Shown here: positions 49,424 through 61,076 of the stretch, one piece after another
Layout: each line of letters begins with the position of its first letter
How positions within the stretch are numbered: position 1 is the stretch's first letter
Assembly: GCF_048128805.1 (NCBI RefSeq)
Contig: NC_135997.1
Coordinates: 19,308,815 to 19,372,814, forward strand
DNA length: 64,000 nucleotides
DNA from: Centroberyx gerrardi
Taxonomy: Eukaryota; Chordata; Actinopteri; Beryciformes; Berycidae
Direction of reading: 5' to 3'
The notes under the pieces: model-generated
Database searches by the model: none
The model's input: the letters and a program-made list of their open reading frames with translations, nothing else
Told to the model about the DNA's origin: nothing
Position numbers and translations under genes: made by a program

Positions 49424-49557
49424 CAGCTGTGGAGCTAACATGGCTGCCACTGGAAACTGTGATGGCCAAACTCTTTTTAATCGAAGCCTCTGGTCCCAGC
49501 AGCCCGGAGTCTTGAAGGATCCTGGTTATATATAGGCAGCTCTCTCTCCTTATAAGG
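49424..49557 (+). promoter_or_regulatory. Muscle-type core promoter of the myomesin gene
   Basis: Within 135 bp there are an E-box CAGCTG (49424-49429), TTATATATAG (49526-49535; TATA box that also fits the MEF2 consensus) and a perfect CArG box CCTTATAAGG (49548-49557; SRF type). Transcription would start near 49560-49585, followed by a GC-rich leader and a donor at 49671/49672. The combination is typical of striated-muscle genes, in keeping with the M-band product. Confidence 0.6.
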
Positions 49558-49569
49558 CCTCAGGGAGAG

Positions 49570-49671
49570 GCAGGTGCGGGTCGGTGGGAGACGGGTGGAG
49601 GTTTTGTTGGCCCAGCGCTCCCTGTGGATTCAGGCTGACGACCGAAGGCTCTGCATAGGAAATCTCAAGGG
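49570..49671 (+). other. Probable non-coding first exon of the myomesin gene
   Basis: The segment after the TATA/CArG cluster ends AAATCTCAAGGG before a consensus donor gtaaga. No ATG leads to an open frame that would join exon 2, so it is 5' UTR. The start is approximate. Confidence 0.5.
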
Positions 49672-52600
49672 GTAAGAACGACTACTCTTTTATTCTCTTT
49701 TCTGCTGCTCTCCCCCTTTGTCTTTTCCATCTTCTTCTTCTCTCCATGTTTCAAACTCGAGTGTAGCAGGTGGGATCGGTAGGATGGATGGATGAAGACA
49801 CGGGAGACAAGGGAAGGAACAAGGGATTTGATGTGTCCCCCAACTACAGCTGATCATACTTGAAATGATGAATGATACAATATATCAATTATGAAGGATG
49901 AATGGTAATTCAATTGGAATGAACGTGTTAATCACCGTTTTGAGGATAATGACAGTAATTGCCTGTCTGGGTCTGTGCGTGACTGTCATAATGAAGGACA
50001 GATAGACAACATGTCTGTGTGTGATTATCGTAATGACTCACTAATTGGTTAAAATGGACTCCCACTGGACAGCGAGAGGGGAGGGGAAGCCATTAGACTC
50101 TTCTTGGACTGAGCGAGTGTCTGTTGTTTTGATGGACAAATTGTTGGTTTTGTAGTTCTGGGGATTATGAAGTGTCGATTTTATTTAATCCTGACATCCA
50201 GCATACATTTACTTACTGACATTTCATCTTAGATTAGCTGCTTGTAGTATTCCATCGTATCATCATAGCTTGGTTAGCACTCAGCAAGTGTTTGTATTCA
50301 AATAACAGGTGTTTGTAATCAAGCTAAAGGATTTCGGAGGTTTGTAGGGTAATGATTGAGGGTTTTAGAGGATTACTGTTGCAAACGGAGAGGCTCAAGT
50401 GTCATTTGGCAGGCATTTGCGCAGTTACAGTATGGTTGGACTGACAGTAGGAGAGGTCTGCTACAAGGCTATAAGGACTGATGGGACTAGCATATGACTG
50501 CCTATATAGACCACTTGCTTGATGGTTGTGTTGAGTTAAATGCTATCATTTAATTAGGAAGTACTGGCAACGATTGGAGCTTCAGTGATTTCATCGGTGC
50601 AACTCTGTGAGATAGAAAGCTCTGGTTGATGGTACAGGAATATGTGACTGTTTCTCTGGCTGGTTAACTGGCTGTTGGGTAGAATTAACTATGAAACCAG
50701 AGAACGCTTTCAATGCTGTTATTGATAGAAAAAAAATATTTCTGCCATTAGCAACATTGATGTTGACGTTCACAATAACAACACTATTCATAGGAAGACC
50801 TTATATACAGAGTAATTCAGCTTATTTCAAGATATTTCAAATCAAATTCTCTTTCTGTACTGCCAGATAATCTAGCTGGTTTCATGAAACCTCACTTATT
50901 TAGTGAAAATATAACTTGTTTCAAGGAATAGTCATAAAAAAAATAATAACTTTAAGATTCTTGAAATAAGCATGCCAATAGAATTGTATGGTTGTCATTT
51001 TTCCTTCTTGGATTTCCCACGTTTTTTGTGTGATTAGAAATATTGAATTTGGCTGTGTTGTTTAGGAAAAAAAAGAAACATTGCAAGGCAATTTATAATG
51101 TAATCATGTGTTGATTTGCAGTAAGGACTGATGAAAATTGGAAGTCAAATGAAAAGTTGCAGTGATGTGATGTTTATGGAATGCTTTTATCAGACTTGTG
51201 GTTAATACAGCAAAATGGTCAGTGTTTAAAATCAACACTGTGCCAGCGTATATATAGAAGTTCACACCCATCAGAGTTAATTTAACCCTTTAAGATAGTT
51301 TTGAACATCCTCCCCAGAGCCATATCAGCTCTATGATTGGGCAAAAAACTCTTCAGTCAACACTTGTCCACTCCAAATAATTGTCACTGAAAACTCAACA
51401 CCAATGAACACTGGAAAATATAAAACCTTTTCCCTGCAATTTTTATGCAGCAAAAGTTAGTTTGGGAATAGCTCAAAATCTCAAGCCATTGGAATGTTTC
51501 CAGGGTGTATTTGATTTCGCAAAATGTATGTGATCACTAAATTATCCTTAAGTAACTGAAAATGGGGCTGGCTGGTTGATGGCAAAGCCATAGAAAAGCT
51601 TGCCCAGGTTAAACTTGCATTGGTTGTACCCACTGTTTATCACTGGATAATCAGCTAAATAACTAAATTGTAAATATAATGTCTGCCTACAGTTCAGTAG
51701 CTGATTTTTGACATTTAGTTAAGGCTAGAGGATCACATTTTATCAGGCCCTACTCTTTATTTTTAAACAAGAGAAATGATCTCAAAAGAGATCATTTCTC
51801 AAAAGATCTCACACTTTTTTTTTTTTTTTTACTTGTTTTGAAAAAGAAATCATTCATTTTTTTAAATGGAGAACATAGGTAGCATAGATAGGGAATTTAG
51901 TTGTTATTATTGACTTAAGGGGTCAGAGGTTAGGGGTGTGGGGCTGACTGGCTGCTTGTTTTGGGGCATTAGAATTGGGTTAGAGTTGGGCTTAGTGAAG
52001 CTGAAGTGTTTCAGAGAGGGGGAACAGGAATATCTCTGCCTGTGCAGCGCTGCTCAGTAACTTTCAGGGTGAGGTTGGCAGTGTACAGGGTTCATGTTTC
52101 AGTTGACCTTATTTCTGGTCTCTGAGGACTAACGATGAATGATGAGTGATGTAAGACAATTATGCTCTGACGCCACTATGTGTGCATGATGTAAGACAGT
52201 TATGTTCTCGCTGTGATGTGTGTACAGTAAGACATTTTTGCTGTCAGAAACCCAGCTAGTGAGAATAATACGGAAGGTGTTAAAGAAGTTTAAGATAATT
52301 AAACCTTGAGACCAAGAACTATACTGTTTAAAACCATTTTGACTAAATGACTAAATTTCTGATGTGGTACTGGTATGAATCCAGTCAAAAGCATTGGCTA
52401 ACGTTTCTGTTGACACACCTATATGGCTTTCCCATTAAAAGATGAATATGAGGCAAAAGAATACACCTCATTTTTTGTTTATGTACTATATATACTGTCC
52501 TACAATGAGATTGGCAAAAAAGACTAACTTTCCTTGACGGTTCCAATACAAAGGCCTTACAAAGGCCAACTTAAGCTCAGTGTCCCAAAACTAAAGCTTC

Positions 52601-54208
52601 AAAAAGACCAACTTTAGCCCACTGCACTAGAGTTTGAAAAGACTAAGTTTACCTCACAGTTGCAATACTTACTGTAGGCCAACTTAAACTCACCTCCAAT
52701 TGTGTCCCAATGCTTGCACTTCAGGAAAACCATGGCCCATTCAGTAATGCCATGGAATTGTATACTAAAAACCTGATGCATTATCTTAAAGCACTCATAA
52801 TTCACTCTCATTGTTTGATTACAAATAAAATGCCATGACTACAGTTTGGTCAGGTTTCACCACAGACACCACGCTGCTGCCTCCTCTCTTATACTAGTGC
52901 TGATGGGAGCAGTGTTGGCTGCAAATAGTATAGTATTAGTATAGTATAGTAAATAGTATAGTAAAGTATAAGAACGTACTCCATAACGTTGCCAAACCCT
53001 CTGGGCATTTTAACACAGCAAAGAATCACCATTAGTTGGCAATGGCGATGGAGCAGGATTGTACAGCTATCATGGCCGTCTCTGAAAACTGCAATAGTCA
53101 AACTGTCTATATATGGCTCTGCTGTGAGCCAAGATGGCTATGGTGATGTAATGGAATACTATGAATAGCAAAATGGTGGCTGACCTGTCATAAGGTAGCA
53201 TGACAGTAAGCTAATGCATAAAAACCTCATAACTCCAGATTTTTTAAGTGTTTCTTTTTCTTAAATTGTATGTTTTCACATTTCTGTACGTGCTATGCAA
53301 GGTTAACGCATCTCGGGTCAACGAAACACACAGGATACAATGTGCACTTTCAAAAATGGTGCACTTGCTCGGGAATGTTTTTCTTCAATTGTTGAATGGT
53401 CCAGTTTTTGGACATGGGAGGTTAGGGTCATCTGACTGCAGCAAAACATCTGTGAGCTAGCCAAGAAGGCTGTGATGATGCACCTGAGTGATATGAATAG
53501 CTGGAAGAAGCTGAACTGTCAGTGAATGTGTGTGGCAATGTTTCCCTCTCGGTTTTCTTTTGTAGCAGTGGAGGCAGCATCAGTGTTGGTTCCATGCCTG
53601 CAGCTGTTTTGTCTCAGTTTTGGTGCAAGTGTAGGTTATAGCATGTGAATTGTTCTTATCTCGATACTTGTTGTGATAAAAGCTGTAATTTTAAACACAG
53701 AGCCTATTCTTAGTAACGCTGTGCTTTTGGGGATGTTTGGTCTAAATTAGTATTTTTGTCACATTTCTTTTAACTGAGGTGGGAAAATGATGGTGCCCAT
53801 GGCGCACCACTGTTAAATGAATATAGAGGAATTGCTCATGTGCTAAATTTAGAGCAGTCAAATTGGTGGAAAAACTTTCGAGCAGCTGTACTCTGTTAAT
53901 TACTTATCACATCTTTTACTCTTCCAACAATAGCCTACATCCATGCTTGTTTGTTTGGTCCTGTGTGTGTGTCTGTGTGTGTGTGTGTGTGTTGTAGCCC
54001 ATCCATCAGCTTGTATTGCTGGTTTGATACGGTTTCTTCAGTACCCATTGTCACCATGTCAGTGGTGTGTGTGTGTGTGTGTGTGTGAGTGTGCGTGTGT
54101 GTGTCTGTGTGTGTTGCTGGCCTGACTAATAGGTCAGTATCTACAGTGTCACCATGTCAGTGACGTCTGTGTGTGTGTGTTGCTGGTCTAACAGGTCAGT
54201 ATCTACAG
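49672..54208 (+). other. First intron of the myomesin gene (4.5 kb)
   Basis: No exon was recognised. It contains a possible diverged MITE at 50820-51010, a perfect 13-bp hairpin at 51771-51800 (GAGAAATGATCTC, AAAA, complement) and TG repeats just before exon 2 (53965-53990, 54063-54090). Confidence 0.55.
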
Positions 54209-54215
54209 TGTCACC
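53965..54215 (+). repeat. Tandem repeat containing the myomesin start region
   Basis: A unit made of a TG run, TTGCTGG, a variable spacer and TGTCACCATGTCA recurs: TGTCACCATGTCAGTG occurs at about 54048 and 54149, and TGTCACCATGTCAATG at 54209. The two right copies also share GGTCAGTATCTACAG immediately before. The third copy supplies the exon 2 acceptor (CTACAG) and start codon used in the gene model. Confidence 0.75.
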
Positions 54216-57200
54216 ATGTCAATGTGGATGAGACCGGGGAATTACAACCATGAATACTACCACAAACACAGCAAATATGTGGTTAAAGACTACAGCAGGT
54301 ACAGTGATACACGTCTAGACTAATTTTAACTAAACAAGTAGACTTTAGGCTAATACAGTAGCTATGTAGTACTAATAGTAATACTAATAGTGACAGTGTA
54401 ACAGTAGTAACAAGCTTTGTCATTACTGAAACCGCAAATGAAGTCATACAGCACAAATATAGCAGGTACGAAGCAAGCTAGCTTGATAACCAAGACTAGC
54501 TTAACATAGTGAAGCTAACCTGGCTAACATTAGGCTAACCCTAACGAGACCAAACTATGAGGGTATTCAATGGGTTTTCAATACAATAAACTGGCTAACA
54601 TCCTGAGCTTGACTCCGTGGGCAAACTCTAATTCATTTGAAACATTCAAAATGCTGCTAATATAATTTATGTTATAAGTAGTAACTCCTAAATGTAGAGC
54701 ATGTGTAGTGCATAGTGAAGTGTGTTATATAGCATTGTCACATTGTGAGAGAAAAATGTTGGTTTATTTAAACAAATAAACAGCATGTTGGTAAATCTAT
54801 GTCAGTTTTCCAGTGATGAATGCTAACAGCCTAAACAAACTGCTTTGTTTGTTGTTTGCTTGTTAGCTGTCATTCCAGTATTAAAAATGAATTGCAAACT
54901 CATTTTGTGCAATGTGACAAGAGCCTGGTGAATTAAACAGACTACAATTCAAAACATCAAGTTATCCCTTAGTAAAAATCTTACACAAGCAGAATTGAAA
55001 TATATTCCTGCTTTGATCTCAGATGGTTCCATCAGTGTCTGTGAACATGATAAACAACCTTTTCCCAAAGCTAGAACATCATGCATGTGAATTCTGTTTT
55101 TAAGGTGGGTTTTCACATTTTCACTTTGACAGCAGTTATAAACTACTGGTGGTGTGTTATGTAGTTACTATGGTAGTGACTTGGCATTATCTTGATCATT
55201 CACTGTGCTACCACTAAGTTATAATTCCCTCCATCACTAATGAGGTCTCCTCTCATCATTAGCTAACTGCTTTTCTGTCATCGTTTAGCATTTGTGTGTT
55301 TGGTAAGTGTGTAGAGTTGGTGTTAGTAATGTGTAAGTGTGTGTGTGTGTGTGTGAGTGTGTGTTGAGTACCGACAGTTGCTCTTGCTGCTGTATTTCAT
55401 CTGTTCACTCACTACTACAGAAGTCTCATTCCCGCTCCTGCTCACTTTTTCTTGCTCCTTTCTCATTCTTGCTAATAGGCTATACAGCTAACCAGCGTAC
55501 AAGTCTGACCTTTGCTAATATAGATGACTAGTAAATCATAAGTGTTGAACTGTGATTGTTTTTCACTAATATAGCCCTAGTGATCCTGCTAATACAGAGA
55601 TTATTTCCTGAAAAGTAATTTCTTATTTCAAACTCAAGTAAATGTGAAGCTCACATGTGTGTTGTGCCCTGAACTGAGACTGTGAGGTATTACTGTGTAG
55701 TGGGGGTTTGATTAATTTTCTGATCAAATATCATGCACCTATTTCATGCTCAAAAAGTTAATAGATTCTGCATGACATAACATTTTCATTTGAACTTCAT
55801 GTCTGTCCAACACTTTTTTACAGTTGGATGTGACCTTCTCTGTTGTACTATTTCATGTCAAACCAATCACATTTTCTTTGTTTTGTAGACTAGACAGCTT
55901 CCAGACAATTCTGGCTGCATTTACACAAGACCGGAGATGTGATTTTTATTTTTTATTTTTTTCTGTTTTTACAAATCAGATCCTCTCATAGCTGTCTAAA
56001 GAGTGACAAATGATATGGACTCAGATTTTTAACTCTTCCACAAGTTTTTCCCTATTTTCCCATAGCTGTGTAAATAGTTATGGACCATATGGAAAGCCAT
56101 GATATGTGTCTCAAAGAGTTACAATTACAAATCGTATTTTCTCCTCCAGTATAGATGCAGCCTTGAAGCCGTCAAGCAATGGCTACAGACTGTGTTCAGC
56201 CTTTTACACATAGAGCTGAAAGACTATGAAATGTCTAATAACTAAACTCCAAAGCTACTTTGGAAGCTGTGATTTGGTCTGGCAGGTATCTGAATTACTG
56301 CTGAATCTAAACAGTCTGCCAGCAATATACACTCTTAAAACCATGAGGCAGTTTCCCCCTAGAAATGCATTTAGTCCATGTGACAATAAAATCTGATTTG
56401 AAACCAGTGATAATTACATCTTTTGGGCAGGGGTGCACCCTGAAACACTGGGGAAACACTGCAAAATTAACTATGTTATAGCTACAGTATGTGTTATTTT
56501 CAACACATCTATGACTTAAGTTAAGGACAACACATCTGGGGTTAGGAGCAACCCGCTGTGTCAACATAATGTAGTCAATAGCAAATGTCAAATACATGTT
56601 GTATTGAAATATAACAAATGTTGCATAGAGTTCCATGCTAGACCGATGGACGTGTTTAAAATATTCTTATAGAGTTGATACAGTTATTATCACTACCTCC
56701 CAGTCTATGTTCAGGGCAAATATTGCTTTTCTGAATCTGTCAGCCAGACTGACTGTCTGTCTGTCTTCAGCTCTGAGGTGGTGCAGGACGATTATCAGCA
56801 CAACGCAGTAGTTCGCATCCAGGGAGTGGTAAGAATCTATTTCCCCTCTTCAGACTTGCATATAAACATTGGATAAACATTACATGTCTTATCTGTACCT
56901 GAGCTCCTAATGATAGAATGGCAGTTCAACCACATTATTTTTAAATAGGTATCATTTACCTAATGTGTCAACATTCACTTAAAGCCAAACATCAAATCAT
57001 TGACACCTCTATAGCCAAAACAGCACCTTATAGTTGCCACATGGTATTGTTGTTTATGTTTGTGGACGTCTAGGTAAGGAAGAAGATGGTGGAGAAGTAT
57101 GTGCGTGAGGAGTCGATGATCCGGGGACCAAAGTTCCTGGTTAGACTCAGATCCCACACCGTGTTTGAAAACACTCCAATCAAAATCTTCTGTACTGTTG

Positions 57201-59525
57201 AGGGCTTCCCCATGCCTGTGGTCAAATGGTGAGTAACAATAATAGATTCTCAGTAGTTTATTATTTTTTTAAATTATAATAAAATAAAAAATAGAGAACC
57301 TGTTTTTCACTGAAGAGAGATTCTCCGTGCCTGTAGTTAAATCTAAAGGGTTGTTCAGTAATGATAAATACGATAACTGTAATAAAAATCATAGTATACA
57401 ATAAATAGAATCTTTTTCCTCTCCTCTCCTCTCCTCTCTTCGCCTCCTCCTCCTCCTAGAAATTGTATTATTGATGTTAGCAAAGGTGATAAGTTGCTGA
57501 TAAAGTTTCCTCTGTCACAATTCTGCACACGTCTTTTTGTTGTTACTGCTGATGGTAGTGAGTTGATGTTTTCTTTTCCTTCAGGTATAAAGATGGTGTC
57601 ATCCTGGACATTTCCTCTGGAAAGTACCTGGTTGAAGGCTGCGCTGGAATCCATTCTCTGGAGATCCCCAGGTCGGTCCAGACACACTCTGAGACCAGTT
57701 GATCATTGTATTTTTCATAATTTCTGGCAAATTCCAACATGTTGCCCTCTTGTTGGAAGCTCAGCAGAGGGTTAGTGGAGTTGGATGGGAAATGGTCAAG
57801 AACTGACCAGGGCTGCGAGAGAGGGAATGAAGTCTACCCCATCAGTAGGAGTCAATGTCAAATGCATGGCCATTGCCACCTGTGTCCCCTTCATAGGCAC
57901 TAGACAAGAGAAACAGGACACAGTTCAACATTAGGAAATTTTTCCACTTTACCCGGTCGCTGGCGGTGCAGGCAAAATTGAAATGATTTATTACTATAAA
58001 ATGTTACCATATACAACAGTTAAATTGCTGAAATATAAACATCAAAAATGGTTTGATTGTATGAATACATTTTAAATGTATTATTTTTAATAGCTTTTCT
58101 CTAAATGTAACCAACAAAAAAGCATTTTCTTTTTGGTTTGTAATTTGCCCGCTCCACACAACTCTCTGATTTGCTGGATCCCTGACTAACTCTGAGGTTG
58201 TGTCCATTCTGATCAGTTAGAAAGAGCTCAATAAAGAGGAGAGTGGGCCAGTGGCAGATCAGAGAGGCAAAGTTAACAGGCTTTATTGTCGAGCCCTGCA
58301 GGATCTCCACACTGTTAAGACTTGAGTTGGGCCGTCAGTTGTGGCTGACTGAGGGTGTCTGGGTTGGGGAGGCAGTGTGGCTGCGGAGAAGGGACAGCTA
58401 CATACCCTGCTCTCGCTTTAGTGAGAGGAAGCTCAGCTGTTCAAGTGCTGAGGTCAGTGTCACGCGATCCTGCAGGATTCTTTCAGCCGTCACTCTCCCC
58501 TTGGATCCTCGTCCCTTCAACTCCTCCTGTCAGCTACTTACACACAGTTCAGCCCACAGCCAAACCCTCTCCTTTGCTCCCTGTACTCCTTGCAGAGAGG
58601 GAAATACTCCTCAGCCCCATGTACCTCTTACTGGAGCTTGAAACATACTTTTATATCAACCACCATAGATAGATAGATAGAGAAGTGATTGATATAATGA
58701 AAAGTAGCTGCACACTCAAAAGACCTTGCAGAATTAATCTTTATTAACAGCAAGCCATTTTCATCAGCACCTGTTCATCAAAATGTTTGTAATCAATCAG
58801 AATTGCGAGCATGTGGCAACTTTTAAGAAGTAAAAGTTTCACCAGCCATGGCTAAAATCAACCAGTATTGAAATCACCAGCAGCTGGTGGTAATTTCAAG
58901 CCAGCTCCTCTCAGAGAGAGAAATGCGGACTCCCTACCCCCACCTTCACTGTCCAAGATCCTGATACGCCATGTCATTCCTGTACCCCCAACCCCCCATT
59001 CCCTTCAGATCCTTTACCCTATACCTCAATCACTCACAACACTTTCCTTTACCGCTGCATCCATGTACTGCACTGCTGCTTATGAATAAGCATAGATGAC
59101 ATAGAGTGATATCTCTAGCCTTCTGTTGGCAATGTATGTTAATTTCTGTGCTTATTATGAAACTCTGTAAGTTGCTGATGTGTCTCTACACCAGTGCCAT
59201 CGAGACACATTTCTGTACATCTGCTGTACTTGGCAAATGAAGCGATTCTTATTTAGATTCAGATTTCACCATAGACTCGTTGTAGTAATCCTTATACCCC
59301 CTTAGCTCCCTGCTGCAGTCACTTCTTCCAAGATCCTTACAGTCCCTAGCACCTTGCGCCTCAATCCTTCCTTCTCCCCCCTCCGTCAGCGCACCCCCAT
59401 TCCCATCTCCCTACATAATCCCCTCCATCATCTCCTTATGACTGGCAGGCGGTGTAAATAGAATTCCCATGTTAGTCTATACCTGCGTAATATGAGGTTG
59501 TGGAAACCCTGGTGCGAGGAGAGTC

Positions 59526-59600
<75 letters not shown>

Positions 59601-61006
59601 GAAATGGGAGGAGAGAGAGAGAGAGGAGGGAGAGAGAGAAAGGGGGGTGAGCTCAGAGGTTTAAGTTGTTCTTTATGTTAGGCATGAATGAGATAGCCTG
59701 GTAAGACCATCCTGATCACGTGACCGCACATTCTGTTTCGCTCCACGGATCAGTCTGGACTTCCAGCCGCCCACATCGATTTCAGTGGGCGGGAGTACTT
59801 GCCTTGACAGACAAACTCCTTCAGCCAATCAGCGAATCCAAATTCAAATCCAGTCGGAAGAACGGCGAAAACGTCTTTTCTGCCGAGAAACTCCGCTAGT
59901 GCATACTCTTGTTCTTGTTTAATTGTTGTTATTGAGTCTATTTCTGCAATAACTGCACTTATGGCTGTGTTTACTCTACAAACGTTAACGTTAACACTCG
60001 TTGCTTCGGGAGACGCCATTACTGTTTTGCCAGCGGCGGCCTGTATTTCACGTCATCAACTACGACGCAGTCCCTGATTGGCCCGGTTACATTGTAATTT
60101 CAAGAAATCGATGTGGGCGGCTGGAAGTCCAGACTGATCCGTGGAGCGAAACAGAATGTGAGGTCACGTGATCAGGATGGTCTTACCAGGCTATGAATGA
60201 GAGGCATGCAGAGCGGACGAGGGGTGGAACAGAAACATAGCTTTGACCTTGTCCTCCCCTGCCTGTCAGTGTTTCTGTCTGCATCTCTCTCTCAGCTCTA
60301 CTCTACTCTCTCACCAGCTGATCATACCAGGCAACATATTGTGGCAATGTGGATGGGCCATGTAAGAGTAAATTACAATTAGCCATGTTAGCGCAGATCA
60401 CCATCAACATTACATCTGGTATATTTTAGCATTAGCCATGCTAGAGCAGACTCCCATGAACATTACATCCTGGGGCTTGATATAAGCAGACAATCAAACA
60501 GATCTTCTCAGCATATAGACATAAGCCATTTTTTTAAATTTGCGCTCCAATCAGGTCGTTTTAGAAACTTTTTGGAAAATATTATCATATTATCATATCG
60601 TTTAATTTAGAAAGGGAGTCTATGATAATCTTATGTTGACTTGGACTCCCTATTCTAACTTGTGTTTGTCCTTGTTTTCATAGGTGTTCAACTGATGATA
60701 CAGCCCAGTACACTGCTGTGGCTGGGAACATCCATGGACAGGCCTCTACTCAGGCCTCTATTATTGTCAAGAGTAAGACCATCTATCTGATTATCTTGTA
60801 TCTAATGTTGTAGTGTGATTTTTATCATTTTTGTCACACCAGGACACATGTATTTCACTACCAAGTACAACATGGTATCTGCGAGTCCTTAAAAAGTCTT
60901 CAAAAGTCTTAAAATAAAATATCTAAATTTGAGGCCTTACAGTGACAGATTTCTTGTGCTGCTTGTCCACTCTTAGATTAATATAGAACAGGGTTAGCAG
61001 TAGGCT

Positions 61007-61076
<70 letters not shown>

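Larger units (their letters stand above)
57672..60683 (+). other. Myomesin intron with mobile DNA
   Basis: 3.0 kb without exon. It holds an unclassified repeat-like block near 58215-58650 (minus strand begins AGGGCTCGACAATAAAGCC), a long (GA)n at 59530-59592 and the 500-bp inverted-repeat element at 59694-60193. Confidence 0.6.

Noticed and set aside
58243..58641. 132-codon plus-strand frame
   Set aside because: Part of a repeat-like block in a myomesin intron; no domain recognised and not spliced to neighbours in frame.
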